Shown piece by piece: positions 44,321 through 54,207 of a stretch of DNA of 64,000 nt. This DNA comes from Pseudomonas putida (GTDB taxonomy: Bacteria > Pseudomonadota > Gammaproteobacteria > Pseudomonadales > Pseudomonadaceae). Made by a program: the position numbers and the translations under genes. The DNA lies in assembly GCF_002906855.1 (NCBI RefSeq), contig NZ_MINI01000038.1:1-64000 (forward strand). The letters run 5' to 3'. The notes under the pieces were generated by a model. The model was not told the DNA's origin. It made no database searches and worked only from the letters and a program-made list of their open reading frames with translations. Numbering within the stretch: position 1 is the stretch's first letter; each line of letters begins with the position of its first letter.

Positions 44321-45271
44321 ATGTCAGTCTTCACCCCCGTGACCCGGCCTGAGCTGGAAACCTTTCTGGCGCCGTACGAGCTGGGCCGTCTGCTCGACTT
44401 TCAGGGCATTGCCGCCGGTACCGAAAACAGCAATTTCTTCGTCAGCCTCGAACAGGGTGAGTTCGTCCTGACGCTGGTCGAACGCGGCCCGGTCGAGGAC
44501 ATGCCGTTCTTCATCGACCTGCTCGACGTGCTGCACGATGCCGACATGCCGGTGCCCTACGCCCTGCGCGACCGTGACGGCAATGCCCTGCGCGAACTGT
44601 GCGGCAAGCCGGCCTTGCTGCAGCCGCGGCTGTCGGGCAAGCACATCAAGGCGCCAAACCCCCAGCACTGCGCCCAGGTGGGTGAGTTGCTGGCGCACAT
44701 TCACCTGGCCACCCGCGAACGCATCATCGAGCGCCGTACCGACCGTGGCCTGGACTGGATGCTGGCATCGGGTGCCGAACTGCTGCCGCGCCTGAGCCCC
44801 GAGCAGGCTGCGCTGCTGCAACCGGCGCTGGACGAAATCACCGCGCACAAGGCGCAGATCCTGGCCTTGCCGCGTGCCAACCTGCATGCCGACCTGTTCC
44901 GCGACAACGTGATGTTCGAAGGCACACACCTGACCGGCGTCATCGACTTCTACAATGCCTGTTCCGGACCAATGCTGTATGACATCGCCATCACCGTGAA
45001 CGACTGGTGCCTGGATGACCACGGCGCGATCGATGTTCCGCGTGCTCAGGCACTGCTGGGGGCCTATGCGGCGCTGCGGCCGTTCACCGCTGCCGAAGCC
45101 GAGCTGTGGCCGGAGATGTTGCGGGTAGGCTGCGTGCGCTTCTGGCTGTCGCGCCTGATTGCCGCAGAATCATTTGCCGGGATGGATGTGATGATCCATG
45201 ACCCGAGCGAGTTCGAGGTGCGTCTGGCGCAGCGCCAGCAGGTGGCCTTGCACCTGCCGTTCGCCCTCTAG
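44321..45271 (+). CDS. thrB: Homoserine kinase, choline-kinase-like type
   Basis: 316 aa. This ThrB type is unrelated to the GHMP kinases; it has the aminoglycoside phosphotransferase fold. Substrate-binding GTENSNFFVSLE, catalytic ANLHADLFRDNVMF (HxDxxxxN) and metal-binding GVIDFYNA are intact. Phosphorylates homoserine in threonine synthesis. The ATG at 44321 fits the family start (MSVFTP), but no ribosome binding site precedes it; the terminator-like leader reaches almost to the start codon. Confidence 0.93.
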   Translation: MSVFTPVTRPELETFLAPYELGRLLDFQGIAAGTENSNFFVSLEQGEFVLTLVERGPVEDMPFFIDLLDVLHDADMPVPYALRDRDGNALRELCGKPALLQPRLSGKHIKAPNPQHCAQVGELLAHIHLATRERIIERRTDRGLDWMLASGAELLPRLSPEQAALLQPALDEITAHKAQILALPRANLHADLFRDNVMFEGTHLTGVIDFYNACSGPMLYDIAITVNDWCLDDHGAIDVPRAQALLGAYAALRPFTAAEAELWPEMLRVGCVRFWLSRLIAAESFAGMDVMIHDPSEFEVRLAQRQQVALHLPFAL

Positions 45272-45280
45272 ACCGCATCT

Positions 45281-45310
45281 GCTTCTTCGCGGGCTTGCCC
45301 GCGAAGAAGC
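45281..45310. repeat. REP-type hairpin between convergent thrB and znuA
   Basis: GCTTCTTCGCGGGC (45281-45294) is followed by TT and its exact complement (45297-45310). It has the core of P. putida REP elements and lies in the 49 bases between two convergent genes, so it may also stop transcription from both. Confidence 0.72.
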
Positions 45311-45320
45311 CGGTACAGGC

Positions 45321-46229
45321 TTACAACTGCTCCAGGCAGCCGGCAAGGTCACCACCAAGCTTTTCAAGCAGGCGCTCATAGCCCTTGGCATCCACTGGGT
45401 CGGTACCACCCAGGGCATCCAGCTCCGCCAACCGCACCGGCAGCCCGGCCGTCAGTGTCTCGGCCAGGCGCGGGCGCAGCGGTGGCTCGCTGAACACACA
45501 GGTCTTGCCCACTTCCTGCAAGCGCTTGCGCATCGCAGCCACATGCTGCGCGCCCGGCTGCACCTCGGACGCCACACTGAACACGCCTGTGTGCTCCAGG
45601 CCATAGGCCGACTCGAAGTAGTCGAACGCCTCATGGAACACGAAGTAGGGCTTGCCGGCGATCCCGGCCACCCGCGCCTTGATCCGCGCATCCATGCCAT
45701 CCAGGCGCTCGGTAAAGGCTTTCAGGTTGCTCTGGTAGCGCGCCGCATTGGCGGGGTCCGCCGCCGCCAGGTCAGCCGCCATCTTCGCCGCGATCACCCG
45801 GGCGTTGACCGACGACAGCCACAGGTGCGCATCCAGGCTGCCTGGGCGGTGATCATGGTCATGGTCGTCCTGGTCCGCCTCCTCATGGGAATGGCTGTCC
45901 TCACCAAAGTGGCGCAGCTTCATGCCTGAAAGCGACTGCACGGCCACTGTCGGCTTGCTGCGGCTGCCCAGCACCCGCGGCAGGAAGTTCTCCATGTCCG
46001 GGCCGATCCAGTACAGCAGGTCGGCGTCGCCGACCTTGCGCACGTCGGACGGGCGCAGGGCGTAGTGGTGCGGCGAAGCGCCCGGCGGCAGCAGCACGTC
46101 CGGCTTGCCCACGCCATCCTGCACGGCGGCGGCAATCTGCTGCAGGGGTTTGATGCTGGTCAGCACGCGCACGTCGGCCTGCGCCGAACAGGCGATGAAA
46201 GCGACAAAAAGCACAAGGAATCGGGACAC
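45321..46229 (-). CDS. znuA: Zinc ABC transporter substrate-binding protein
   Basis: 302 aa. Signal peptide (MSRFLVLFVAFIACSAQA), then the cluster 9 fold with zinc ligands GASPHHYALRP, DAHLWLS, VFHEAFDYF and a C-terminal acidic residue. The His/Asp-rich loop (DSHSHEEADQDDHDHDHRP) after residue 110 is the zinc-collecting loop typical of ZnuA. I start at GTG 46229, which directly gives the signal peptide; an in-frame ATG at 46277 lies beyond the Zur box. Divergent from zur. Confidence 0.92.
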   Translation of the reverse strand: MSRFLVLFVAFIACSAQADVRVLTSIKPLQQIAAAVQDGVGKPDVLLPPGASPHHYALRPSDVRKVGDADLLYWIGPDMENFLPRVLGSRSKPTVAVQSLSGMKLRHFGEDSHSHEEADQDDHDHDHRPGSLDAHLWLSSVNARVIAAKMAADLAAADPANAARYQSNLKAFTERLDGMDARIKARVAGIAGKPYFVFHEAFDYFESAYGLEHTGVFSVASEVQPGAQHVAAMRKRLQEVGKTCVFSEPPLRPRLAETLTAGLPVRLAELDALGGTDPVDAKGYERLLEKLGGDLAGCLEQL

Positions 46230-46256
46230 GATGAATACTCGACTCGTCAGAAACAG

Positions 46257-46269
46257 GTAACATAATAAC
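46257..46269. promoter_or_regulatory. Candidate Zur box between znuA and zur
   Basis: On the minus strand GTTATTATGTTAC agrees in most positions with the GTTAT-NN-TATAAC Zur motif. It sits in the 66 bases between the divergent znuA and zur starts, where a zinc-repressed operator is expected. Confidence 0.6.
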
Positions 46270-46295
46270 GTCTCCATCCAGAACCGTCGCTGCCC

Positions 46296-46781
46296 ATGTC
46301 CATCACGCCGCTGGCTCACCGTCCCCACGATCATTCCCATTGCGTGCACAGCGCCTTGTCCGAAGCAGATGCCTTGTGCGCGCGCCAGGGCCTGCGCCTG
46401 ACTGCACTGCGCCGACGTGTGCTGGAGTTGGTGTGGCAGAGCCACAAGCCGCTGGGCGCCTACGACATTCTCGCCGTGCTCAGCGAGCAGGACGGCCGCC
46501 GTGCCGCGCCCCCCACGGTGTACCGCGCCCTGGACTTCCTGCTGGAAAACGGCCTGGTACACCGCATCGCCTCGCTCAACGCCTTCATCGGCTGCAGCCA
46601 CCCGAAGCACGCGCACCAAGGCCAGTTCCTGATCTGCCGCGAGTGCCACGTTGCCATCGAGCTGGAGCAGGACAGCATCAGCGACGCCATCATCAACAGC
46701 GCCAAGGGCGTGGGCTTCAGCGTCGAAACCCAGACAGTGGAAATCGTCGGCCTGTGCGCCAACTGCCGGAGCGCAGCATGA
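46296..46781 (+). CDS. zur: Zinc uptake regulator Zur (Fur family)
   Basis: 161 aa. N-terminal winged helix ([55 protein letters not shown]), then the dimer domain with CREC and CANC, which bind structural zinc, and HPKHAHQ. The N-terminus is His-rich. It represses znuA, znuCB and probably itself when zinc is sufficient. It overlaps znuC by four bases, so the regulator and transporter are co-expressed. Confidence 0.93.
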   Translation: MSITPLAHRPHDHSHCVHSALSEADALCARQGLRLTALRRRVLELVWQSHKPLGAYDILAVLSEQDGRRAAPPTVYRALDFLLENGLVHRIASLNAFIGCSHPKHAHQGQFLICRECHVAIELEQDSISDAIINSAKGVGFSVETQTVEIVGLCANCRSAA

Positions 46782-47551
46782 GCGACGCCCTGATCCGCCT
46801 CGAGCAGGTCGGCGTCAGCTTTGGTGGCGAAGCGGTGCTCGACAGCATCGACCTGTCGGTGGCGCCCGGCCAGATCGTTACCCTGATCGGCCCCAACGGT
46901 GCCGGCAAGACCACCCTGGTGCGCGCCGTGCTCGGGCTGCTCAAGCCGCACCGCGGCAAGGTCTGGCGCAAACCGAAGCTGCGCATCGGCTACATGCCGC
47001 AAAAAATCCAAGTGGACGCCACGCTGCCGCTGTCGGTGCTGCGTTTCTTGCGCCTGGTGCCCGGGGTAGACCGCGCGGCTGCCTTGTCGGCACTGCAGGA
47101 AGTGGGCGCCGAACAGGTCATCGACAGCCCGATCCAGACCATTTCCGGCGGTGAGATGCAGCGCGTACTGCTGGCCCGGGCACTGCTGCGCGAGCCTCAG
47201 CTGCTGGTGCTCGACGAGCCGGTTCAAGGTGTCGACGTGGTCGGCCAGACCGAGCTGTACAACCTGATCACTCGCCTGCGCGACCGCCACGGCTGCGGCG
47301 TGCTGATGGTCTCCCACGACCTGCACCTGGTGATGAGCGCCACCGACCAGGTGGTCTGCCTGAACCGCCACGTGTGCTGCTCGGGCCACCCTGAGCAAGT
47401 CAGCAACGACCCGGCCTTTGTCGAGCTGTTTGGCCAAAACGCTCCGAGCCTGGCCGTCTACCACCACCACCACGACCACAGCCACGACCTGCACGGCTCG
47501 GTCGTCGCCCCTGGCGCCCATGTTCACGGAGAGCACTGCAAGCATGGCTGA
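46778..47551 (+). CDS. znuC: Zinc ABC transporter ATP-binding protein with His-rich tail
   Basis: 257 aa. Walker [17 protein letters not shown], signature [16 protein letters not shown] and Walker [13 protein letters not shown]. The last 30 residues are a histidine tail ([13 protein letters not shown] then [10 protein letters not shown]), common in pseudomonad ZnuC and possibly a cytoplasmic zinc sensor. ATG overlaps zur (ATGA); it overlaps znuB by eight bases. Confidence 0.93.
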   Translation: MSDALIRLEQVGVSFGGEAVLDSIDLSVAPGQIVTLIGPNGAGKTTLVRAVLGLLKPHRGKVWRKPKLRIGYMPQKIQVDATLPLSVLRFLRLVPGVDRAAALSALQEVGAEQVIDSPIQTISGGEMQRVLLARALLREPQLLVLDEPVQGVDVVGQTELYNLITRLRDRHGCGVLMVSHDLHLVMSATDQVVCLNRHVCCSGHPEQVSNDPAFVELFGQNAPSLAVYHHHHDHSHDLHGSVVAPGAHVHGEHCKHG

Positions 47552-48326
47552 TTTTCTTCTTTACGCCTTGCTTGCGGGACTTTCCCTGGCAGTGGTAGCG
47601 GGCCCGCTCGGCTCGTTCGTGGTGTGGCGGCGCATGGCGTACTTCGGCGACACCCTGTCCCACGCCGCGCTGCTGGGCGTTGCCCTGGGCTTCGTGCTGG
47701 ATGTCAGCCCGGCCTTGGCGGTAACCGTGGGCTGCCTGCTGCTGGCTATCCTGCTGGTAACCTTGCAGCAACGCCAGCCGCTGGCCTCCGATACCCTGCT
47801 CGGCATCCTGGCCCCCAGCACCCTCTCGCTGGGCCTGGTGGTACTGAGCTTCATGCATGACGTGCGCATCGACCTGATGGCCTACCTGTTCGGCGACCTG
47901 CTGGCCATCAGCACCACCGACCTGGCGTGGATTCTGGGCGGCAGTGCGCTGGTCCTACTGCTGCTCGCCGCCCTGTGGCGACCGTTGCTGGCCATCACCG
48001 TGCACGAAGAACTGGCCATGGTCGAAGGCCTGCCGGTAGCAGGCCTGCGCATGGCGCTGATGCTGCTGATTGCCGTGGTCATTGCCGTGGCCATGAAGAT
48101 CGTCGGCGTGCTGCTGATCACCTCATTGTTGATCATTCCCGCTGCCGCGGCACAGCGCCACGCCCGCTCGCCAGAGCAGATGGCACTGGGCGCCAGCCTG
48201 CTGGGCATTACCGCCGTATGCGGCGGCCTGGCCATGTCCTGGTTCAAGGACACCCCGGCCGGGCCATCGATCGTGGTCTGCGCGGCAGTGCTATTCTTGC
48301 TGAGCCTGGCCCTGCCAAAACGCTGA
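47544..48326 (+). CDS. znuB: Zinc ABC transporter permease
   Basis: 260 aa, about eight helices, ABC-3 family. The [23 protein letters not shown] and the [16 protein letters not shown] segments are typical of the ZnuB coupling region. Forms the inner-membrane channel for zinc with ZnuC. ATG 47544, with an overlap into znuC. Nothing resembling a strong terminator follows; a stem GGGTGCA/TGCACCC at 48333-48352 lacks a T-run. Confidence 0.93.
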   Translation: MADFLLYALLAGLSLAVVAGPLGSFVVWRRMAYFGDTLSHAALLGVALGFVLDVSPALAVTVGCLLLAILLVTLQQRQPLASDTLLGILAPSTLSLGLVVLSFMHDVRIDLMAYLFGDLLAISTTDLAWILGGSALVLLLLAALWRPLLAITVHEELAMVEGLPVAGLRMALMLLIAVVIAVAMKIVGVLLITSLLIIPAAAAQRHARSPEQMALGASLLGITAVCGGLAMSWFKDTPAGPSIVVCAAVLFLLSLALPKR

Positions 48327-48453
48327 AAACCGGGGTGCACAGAGTTGCACCCTGCAACCTTTTCACCGGTAAAGGGTCTGTAAGACTTATTTTCGAGCGT
48401 GCGCACCTGGGTGTAGACTTGCTCGCTTTTTGCGCAAATAGAGAGTCGCAGGA

Positions 48454-49161
48454 ATGAAGCCGTTCGCATCCCGTTATCTGCTTGTTGCCGCGTTTTCCCT
48501 GTTTCTGGCTGCGTGTTCCAGCACGCCGGTCGAGCAGGCCAATGCACCTGCCCAAGCCGATGCCTGGCAGCAGCTGCAACAGAGTATCGCCAGCAACGAG
48601 CTGGCCACCGCCGAAGACCAGCTGGCTGCCCTGCAGGCGCAGTCACCGGATGACGCACGCCTGGAGCAAAACCAGCGCCAGCTGGCCGAGGCCTACCTGA
48701 AACGCAGCCAGATCGTATTGCAGAAGGGCGACGTCAATGCCGCCGCCACCGCGCTGGCCAGGGCCCGGGCGCTGATGCCGCAAGCACCGGCCGTAACCGG
48801 CGGTGACGCCGTGACCCAGGCGCGCAAGGCCGAGCTGGAGAAGGCCGAAGCGGCCTTGAAGGCGGCTGAGGCCAAGCCGCAGGCGCGGGTAATCGATCCG
48901 ACGGCGCCGAGCACGGTGATTGCGCTGAAGACCACCGACATCCGGGCGATGCGCCGCCAGCTCGATGAGATTGCCAAGGACGTGGTCAATTACCAGTGTG
49001 ACGTGGTGTTCCAGGTGCCGCGTACTCAGGATGCACCTTGGCTGAAGACCCTGCTGGAGAAGCGCGTGCACAAGCTCGACAGTGGATTCCAGCTGAATCA
49101 GAAGCATGAGATTCAGCGGTCGATGCCGGTGCAGGTGGTCCTCGTCCCGCATCAGCGCTGA
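48454..49161 (+). CDS. Lipoprotein with coiled-coil region (PA5502-like)
   Basis: 235 aa. Lipobox LAAC (Cys21). Then a helical region (30-150) with tetratricopeptide-like heptads (LAEAYLKRSQIVLQKGDVNAAATALARARAL) and a conserved C-terminal part. It lies after znuB in the same position as P. aeruginosa PA5502. Probably an inner- or outer-membrane scaffold, but no function is known. ATG 48454 follows GCAGGA. The last part is followed by a strong hairpin. Confidence 0.82.
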   Translation: MKPFASRYLLVAAFSLFLAACSSTPVEQANAPAQADAWQQLQQSIASNELATAEDQLAALQAQSPDDARLEQNQRQLAEAYLKRSQIVLQKGDVNAAATALARARALMPQAPAVTGGDAVTQARKAELEKAEAALKAAEAKPQARVIDPTAPSTVIALKTTDIRAMRRQLDEIAKDVVNYQCDVVFQVPRTQDAPWLKTLLEKRVHKLDSGFQLNQKHEIQRSMPVQVVLVPHQR

Positions 49162-49167
49162 GAAGCC

Positions 49168-49188
49168 GGGGGCTGCTTTGCAGCCCCC
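49168..49188. terminator. Hairpin between convergent lipoprotein and katE genes
   Basis: GGGGGCTGC (49168-49176), TTT, GCAGCCCCC (49180-49188) is a perfect nine-bp stem, seven bases after the lipoprotein stop and 15 bases from the katE stop. T-runs are weak. It likely serves both converging genes. Confidence 0.65.
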
Positions 49189-49203
49189 TATACAAAGTAG
49201 CCC

Positions 49204-51333
49204 CTAGGCTGGGACAGCCTCGGCAGCTGCTTCCCGCTCCCAAACCCGATGCCCCTCGACCGCTTTGACAAAGGCATCCACAGCCTTTTTCTCATCCCCG
49301 AGCAGCAATCCCTTGTCTTCCTTGAGCCCAAGGCTATTCAACAGGTCCTTGGTCAACACCATCGCCTTGAGATGCTTGTAGCCCTCCAGCAGGAAGTGCT
49401 TGGCCAACCCACTTGAAGCCAAGGCCTTGTCCACACCCTTGGGCACTACAATCCCGTCGAACATGATCGACGGCATCCCCTCCATCGACGCATCCACCGC
49501 CAATGCCTTGCCATCCGCCGCCTTCACCGGCGCCGAAGTCGGCCCCAGCAGCATCGGCCTGGCGCTTTCGGCTTCCAGCGCCTTGACCAGTTTGTCGACG
49601 CTTGCGCCGTCTACGCCATCGGCTAACAGCACCGCGATCTTGCGTCCCTTGATGCCGACCACGCCAGGGTGGTTCATCTGGCTCAAGGCCGGCGATTTTG
49701 CCAGCTGGCTACCCTTGACCTGCACCGTACCGGCCTTGGGCGCCGGCAAGCCAAGGTTGGCAGCGACAGCAGCGGCCAGCTTCAGGTCGATGTTGGCAAG
49801 AATCTCATTCACCTGGCGCGCGCGAATGTGCTCCCGCTCCACCTTCCCCAGCTCAAAGCTGTAGGCCTTGATGATGTGCTGTTGCTCGGTCGGGCTCATG
49901 CTCTGGAAGAACAGCCGCGCCTGCGAGAAGTGATCACCGAACGACTCGCTGCGCTGGCGGATCTTGTGCGCGTCGATGCGCTCCTGGTAGCTCTCGAAGC
50001 CCCCATCCTGAGCAGCCGGTGGCGTTTCTTTCGGCCAGCCGCTGTCGATCGAATTGGGTTCATAGGAAGCTCGCCCCTTGTGCACCACATGCTGGTGCAG
50101 CGCATCGCGCTGATTGTTGTGGTTTGGCGCAACGGGCCGGTTGATGGGGATCTGGTGGAAATTCGGCCCGCCAAGGCGGCTGATCTGCGTGTCGGTGTAG
50201 GAGAACAGCCGGCCCTGCAGCAACGGATCATTGGTGAAATCGATCCCCGGCACGATATGGCCAGGGCAGAAAGCAACCTGCTCAACCTCGGCGAAGAAAT
50301 TGTCCGGATTGCGGTTGAGCACCATTTTACCCAGTGGCGTAACCGGCACCAGCTCTTCGGGAATGATCTTGGTCGGGTCGAGCAGGTCGAAGTCGAACTT
50401 GTGTTCATCCGCCTCCGGCACGATCTGCACGCCCAGTTCCCATTCCGGATAATCGCCGGTTTCGATGGCTTCCCACAGGTCCCGGCGCTGGAAGTCGGTG
50501 TCTTTGCCTGCAAGTTTTTGGGCCTCGTCCCACAAAAGCGAGTGCACGCCCTGGCGCGGCTTCCAGTGGAACTTGACGAAACTCGCCACGCCTTGGGCAT
50601 TGATAAGGCGGAAGGTATGCACGCCAAAGCCTTCCATCATCCGCAGGCTGCGCGGAATGGCGCGGTCAGACATGGCCCAGATAACCATGTGGGCGGATTC
50701 GGGCACCAGCGAGACGAAGTCCCAGAAGGTGTCGTGGGCCGATCCACCGGTGGGGATTTCATTGTGTGGTTCCGGTTTTACCGCGTGCACGAAGTCTGGG
50801 AACTTGATGGCATCCTGGATGAAGAAGACCGGCATGTTGTTACCCACCAGGTCGAAATTGCCTTCATCGGTATAGAACTTCACGGCGAACCCGCGCACGT
50901 CGCGCACCGTGTCGCCCGACCCGCGCGGACCTTGCACGGTGGAAAAACGCACGAACACCGGGGTGATCTTTTCCGGGTTTTGCAGGAAGCCCGCCTTGGT
51001 CAGCTCGGCGTGATTGCCGTAGCTCTGGAAGAAGCCATGCGCGCCGGTGCCACGGGCATGCACGATACGTTCAGGGATGCGCTCGTGGTCAAAATGGGTG
51101 ATCTTCTCGCGCATGATGAAGTCTTCGAGCAGCGACGGTCCGCGCGGGCCGGCCTTGAGCGTATTCTGGTTGTCGGCGATGCGTACGCCCTGGTTGGTCC
51201 GCAGGGCCTGGCCGGTGGCATCGCTGCGCGCCGCCTCCAGGGCCTGCAGTTTGCTGTTGGTATTGGCCCGGTCGGGGGTGTCGGTACCGGCGAGCTGGCT
51301 CTGTTTCGGCGAATCCGGTTTCTTGCTGGGCAT
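49204..51333 (-). CDS. katE: Monofunctional large-subunit catalase HPII
   Basis: 709 aa. Catalase core (heme b/d) with catalytic [12 protein letters not shown] and heme-binding [21 protein letters not shown]. The C-terminal about 150 residues form the flavodoxin/GATase-like domain of clade 2 catalases ([19 protein letters not shown]). Large-subunit catalases are usually stationary-phase or RpoS controlled and very stable. ATG 51333, with AAGGAG seven bases upstream; a GTG immediately before it is an alternative reading. Confidence 0.94.
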   Translation of the reverse strand: MPSKKPDSPKQSQLAGTDTPDRANTNSKLQALEAARSDATGQALRTNQGVRIADNQNTLKAGPRGPSLLEDFIMREKITHFDHERIPERIVHARGTGAHGFFQSYGNHAELTKAGFLQNPEKITPVFVRFSTVQGPRGSGDTVRDVRGFAVKFYTDEGNFDLVGNNMPVFFIQDAIKFPDFVHAVKPEPHNEIPTGGSAHDTFWDFVSLVPESAHMVIWAMSDRAIPRSLRMMEGFGVHTFRLINAQGVASFVKFHWKPRQGVHSLLWDEAQKLAGKDTDFQRRDLWEAIETGDYPEWELGVQIVPEADEHKFDFDLLDPTKIIPEELVPVTPLGKMVLNRNPDNFFAEVEQVAFCPGHIVPGIDFTNDPLLQGRLFSYTDTQISRLGGPNFHQIPINRPVAPNHNNQRDALHQHVVHKGRASYEPNSIDSGWPKETPPAAQDGGFESYQERIDAHKIRQRSESFGDHFSQARLFFQSMSPTEQQHIIKAYSFELGKVEREHIRARQVNEILANIDLKLAAAVAANLGLPAPKAGTVQVKGSQLAKSPALSQMNHPGVVGIKGRKIAVLLADGVDGASVDKLVKALEAESARPMLLGPTSAPVKAADGKALAVDASMEGMPSIMFDGIVVPKGVDKALASSGLAKHFLLEGYKHLKAMVLTKDLLNSLGLKEDKGLLLGDEKKAVDAFVKAVEGHRVWEREAAAEAVPA

Positions 51334-51558
51334 CACGGCTCTCCTTATCAGTCTTCAGGCGTGCCCGTCTCGGGCTTGTGCAAGTAGTGACTGGAGGACT
51401 TTGTCGAGCGTTCAATCAGGATTACCGGTTGTCGCGATATGCCCGAAGGATTGGTGCATTACGAAATAAATGCTAAGAACAGCTATGGGAAAAGGCTAAA
51501 ATGCGCGACCCCAGCTAACCGCTGCCCCAAATTCCATGCGCCCCACAAGGTTCGCTAC

Positions 51559-52566
51559 GTGATCGAGTTCCAACAGGTACACAAGACCTACCGCGTTGCC
51601 GGTAGGGAAATCCCCGCACTGAATCCGACCAGCCTGACCATTGAAAATGGCCAGGTGTTCGGCCTGATCGGCCATTCCGGCGCCGGCAAGAGCACCATGC
51701 TGCGCCTGATCAACCGCCTCGAAGAGCCTTCCGGCGGCACGATCATCGTCGACGGCGAAGACGTTACCGCGTTCAACGCCAGCCAGCTGCGCGGCTTCCG
51801 CCAGCAGGTCGGGATGATCTTCCAGCACTTCAACCTGCTGGCGTCCAAGACTGTCGCCGACAACGTCGCCCTGCCGCTGACCCTGGCCGGCGAGCTGTCG
51901 CGCAATGAGATCGACAAGCGTGTCACCGAGCTGCTGGCCCGTGTCGGCCTGCAGGACCACGCCAGGAAGTACCCGGCGCAGCTTTCCGGCGGCCAAAAGC
52001 AGCGCGTCGGCATCGCCCGCGCTCTGTCGACCAACCCGAAGATCCTGCTGTGCGACGAAGCCACCAGCGCCCTCGACCCGCAGACCACCGCTTCGGTGCT
52101 GCAGCTGCTGGCCGAGATCAACCGTGAGCTGAAGCTGACCATCGTGCTGATCACCCATGAAATGGACGTGATCCGCCGGGTCTGCGACCGCGTGGCGGTG
52201 ATGGATGCCGGTCAGATCGTCGAGCAAGGCCCGGTGGCCGATGTGTTCCTGCACCCGCAACATCCGACCACCAAGCGTTTCGTCCAGGAGGATGAACAGG
52301 TCGACGAAGGCGAGCAGCGCGATGACTTCGCCCACGTGCCAGGCCGTATCGTGCGCCTGACCTTCCAGGGCGATTCCACCTACGCCCCGCTGCTGGGCAC
52401 CGTGGCCCGCGAAACCGGCGTGGACTACAGCATCCTCGCCGGGCGCATCGACCGCATCAAGGATGTCCCCTATGGCCAGCTCACCCTTGCCCTGATCGGC
52501 GGGGACATGGAAGCGGCGTTTGCCCGCTTCAAGGCAGCTGACGTACATATGGAGGTACTGCGTTGA
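51559..52566 (+). CDS. metN: Methionine ABC transporter ATP-binding protein
   Basis: 335 aa. ABC domain (Walker [15 protein letters not shown], signature [16 protein letters not shown], Walker [14 protein letters not shown]) and a C-terminal NIL domain (about 260-335) that senses intracellular methionine and inhibits transport. Start GTG 51559, with AAGG upstream; the earlier ATG at 51439 adds an unlike leader. First gene of metNIQ. Its stop overlaps metI by one base (TGATG). Confidence 0.94.
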   Translation: MIEFQQVHKTYRVAGREIPALNPTSLTIENGQVFGLIGHSGAGKSTMLRLINRLEEPSGGTIIVDGEDVTAFNASQLRGFRQQVGMIFQHFNLLASKTVADNVALPLTLAGELSRNEIDKRVTELLARVGLQDHARKYPAQLSGGQKQRVGIARALSTNPKILLCDEATSALDPQTTASVLQLLAEINRELKLTIVLITHEMDVIRRVCDRVAVMDAGQIVEQGPVADVFLHPQHPTTKRFVQEDEQVDEGEQRDDFAHVPGRIVRLTFQGDSTYAPLLGTVARETGVDYSILAGRIDRIKDVPYGQLTLALIGGDMEAAFARFKAADVHMEVLR

Positions 52567-53237
52567 TGGACGCCCTGAATTTCTTCGCCAACGTCGACTG
52601 GGCCGAAATCTGGCTGGCCACCGTCGATACCATGATCATGCTGTTCGGCTCGCTGTTCTTCACCGTGCTGCTGGGCCTGCCACTGGGCGTGCTGCTGTTC
52701 CTCTGCGGGCCGAAGCAGATGTTCGAGCAGAAGGGCGTGTACGCGCTGCTGTCGCTGATCGTCAACATTCTGCGCTCGCTGCCGTTCATCATCCTGCTGA
52801 TCGTGATGATTCCGTTCACCGTGCTGATCACCGGCACCTCGCTGGGTGTCGCTGGTGCCATCCCGCCGCTGGTGGTGGGTGCCACGCCGTTCTTCGCGCG
52901 CCTGGTGGAAACCGCCCTGCGTGAAGTGGACCGCGGCATCATCGAGGCCACCCAGTCGATGGGCGCCACCACCCGCCAGATCATCACCAGCGCGCTGCTG
53001 CCGGAGGCCCGCCCGGGCATCTTCGCGGCGATTACCGTCACCGCCATCACCCTGGTGTCTTACACCGCCATGGCCGGTGTGGTCGGCGCTGGCGGCCTGG
53101 GCGACCTGGCCATCCGCTTCGGTTACCAGCGCTTCCAGACCGACGTGATGGTGGTGACCGTGGTGCTGTTGCTGGTGCTGGTTCAAGTCCTGCAGAGCGT
53201 GGGCGACAAACTGGTCGTGCATTTTTCCCGTAAGTAA
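52566..53237 (+). CDS. metI: Methionine ABC transporter permease
   Basis: 223 aa, five helices. The permease EAA loop ATQSMGATTRQIITSALLPEARPGI is clear, as is the C-terminal helix. Pairs with MetN and MetQ for uptake of L- and D-methionine and methionine sulfoxides. ATG 52566 overlaps the last base of metN. Confidence 0.93.
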   Translation: MDALNFFANVDWAEIWLATVDTMIMLFGSLFFTVLLGLPLGVLLFLCGPKQMFEQKGVYALLSLIVNILRSLPFIILLIVMIPFTVLITGTSLGVAGAIPPLVVGATPFFARLVETALREVDRGIIEATQSMGATTRQIITSALLPEARPGIFAAITVTAITLVSYTAMAGVVGAGGLGDLAIRFGYQRFQTDVMVVTVVLLLVLVQVLQSVGDKLVVHFSRK

Positions 53238-53301
53238 CCCCAATGGGGTCGGCCCGGCCGACCCGTTCGGGGGCCGTCGCGGCCCTCACAAGGAGTGATT
53301 C

Positions 53302-54087
53302 ATGAAGAAGCTGCTTGCTGTTGTCGCCGCTGTGGCGGCCCTCTCGGCCAACGCCGACGAAGCCAAATCCCAAAGCCTCACCGTAGCCGCCACCCCGGTG
53401 CCGCACGCCGAGATCCTCAACTTCGTCAAGCCTCAGCTGGCGAAAGAAGGCGTAGACCTGAAGGTCAAGGAATTCACCGACTACATCCAGCCGAACGTGC
53501 AGGTGGCCGAGAAGCGCCTGGACGCCAACTTCTTCCAGCACCAGCCATACCTGGATGAGTTCAACAAGGCCAAGGGCACCAACCTGGTCAGCGTTGCCGG
53601 CGTGCACATCGAGCCGCTGGGCGTGTACTCGACCAAGATCAAGAAGCTCGACGAACTGTCCTCCGGCGCCACCGTGGTCATCCCCAACGACGCCACCAAC
53701 GGCGGCCGCGCCCTGCTGCTGCTGGACAAGGCCGGCGTGATCAAGCTGAAGGACAACACCAACATCCTGTCCACTGTGAAGGACGTTGCCGAAAACCCGA
53801 AAAGCGTGAAATTCCGTGAGCTGGAAGCGGCCACCATCCCGCGCGTGCTGACCCAGGTCGATATCGCCCTGATCAACACCAACTACGCGCTGGAAGCCAA
53901 GCTGAACCCGGAGAAAGACGCTCTGGCCATCGAAGGCAAAGACTCGCCTTACGTGAACATCCTGGTTGCCCGCCCGGACAACAAGGACTCGGACGCGATG
54001 AAGAAGCTGGCTGCTGCACTGCATTCGCCTGAGGTGAAGCAGTTCATCAACGAGAAGTACAAAGGCGCTGTGGTGCCGGCGTTCTAA
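53302..54087 (+). CDS. metQ: Methionine-binding periplasmic protein (MetQ family)
   Basis: 261 aa NlpA/MetQ fold. Signal peptide MKKLLAVVAAVAALSANA then SLTVAATPVPHAEILN and IPNDATNGGRALLLLDKAG, which line the methionine site. Unlike E. coli MetQ there is no cysteine at the signal cleavage site, so it is soluble rather than lipid-anchored. Start ATG 53302 follows AAGGAG. It lies 64 bases after metI. Confidence 0.9.
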   Translation: MKKLLAVVAAVAALSANADEAKSQSLTVAATPVPHAEILNFVKPQLAKEGVDLKVKEFTDYIQPNVQVAEKRLDANFFQHQPYLDEFNKAKGTNLVSVAGVHIEPLGVYSTKIKKLDELSSGATVVIPNDATNGGRALLLLDKAGVIKLKDNTNILSTVKDVAENPKSVKFRELEAATIPRVLTQVDIALINTNYALEAKLNPEKDALAIEGKDSPYVNILVARPDNKDSDAMKKLAAALHSPEVKQFINEKYKGAVVPAF

Positions 54088-54112
54088 GCCAAACAATCGC
54101 GCTGGACTCTTT

Positions 54113-54189
54113 GCGGGGCAAGCCCGCTCCTACAAGACTGCACAAGGCCATAAGCCAGCGCTGTACCTGTAGGAGCGGGCTTGCCCCGC
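54113..54189. repeat. Inverted REP pair after metQ
   Basis: The arms at 54113-54134 and 54168-54189 are exact complements, 22 bases each, separated by 33 bases. They carry the GCGGGGCAAGCCCGC REP core found also at 18845-18924 in the window. The pair lies between convergent metQ and the SCO gene. Confidence 0.88.
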
Positions 54190-54207
54190 GAAGCTTTTAA
54201 AGCCCCG

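Noticed and set aside
48333..48352. Terminator after znuB
   Set aside because: GGGTGCA/TGCACCC can pair but no T-run follows, so I do not call it a terminator.
49669..51387. 572-codon plus-strand frame
   Set aside because: Mirror of katE; the minus strand gives a complete catalase.
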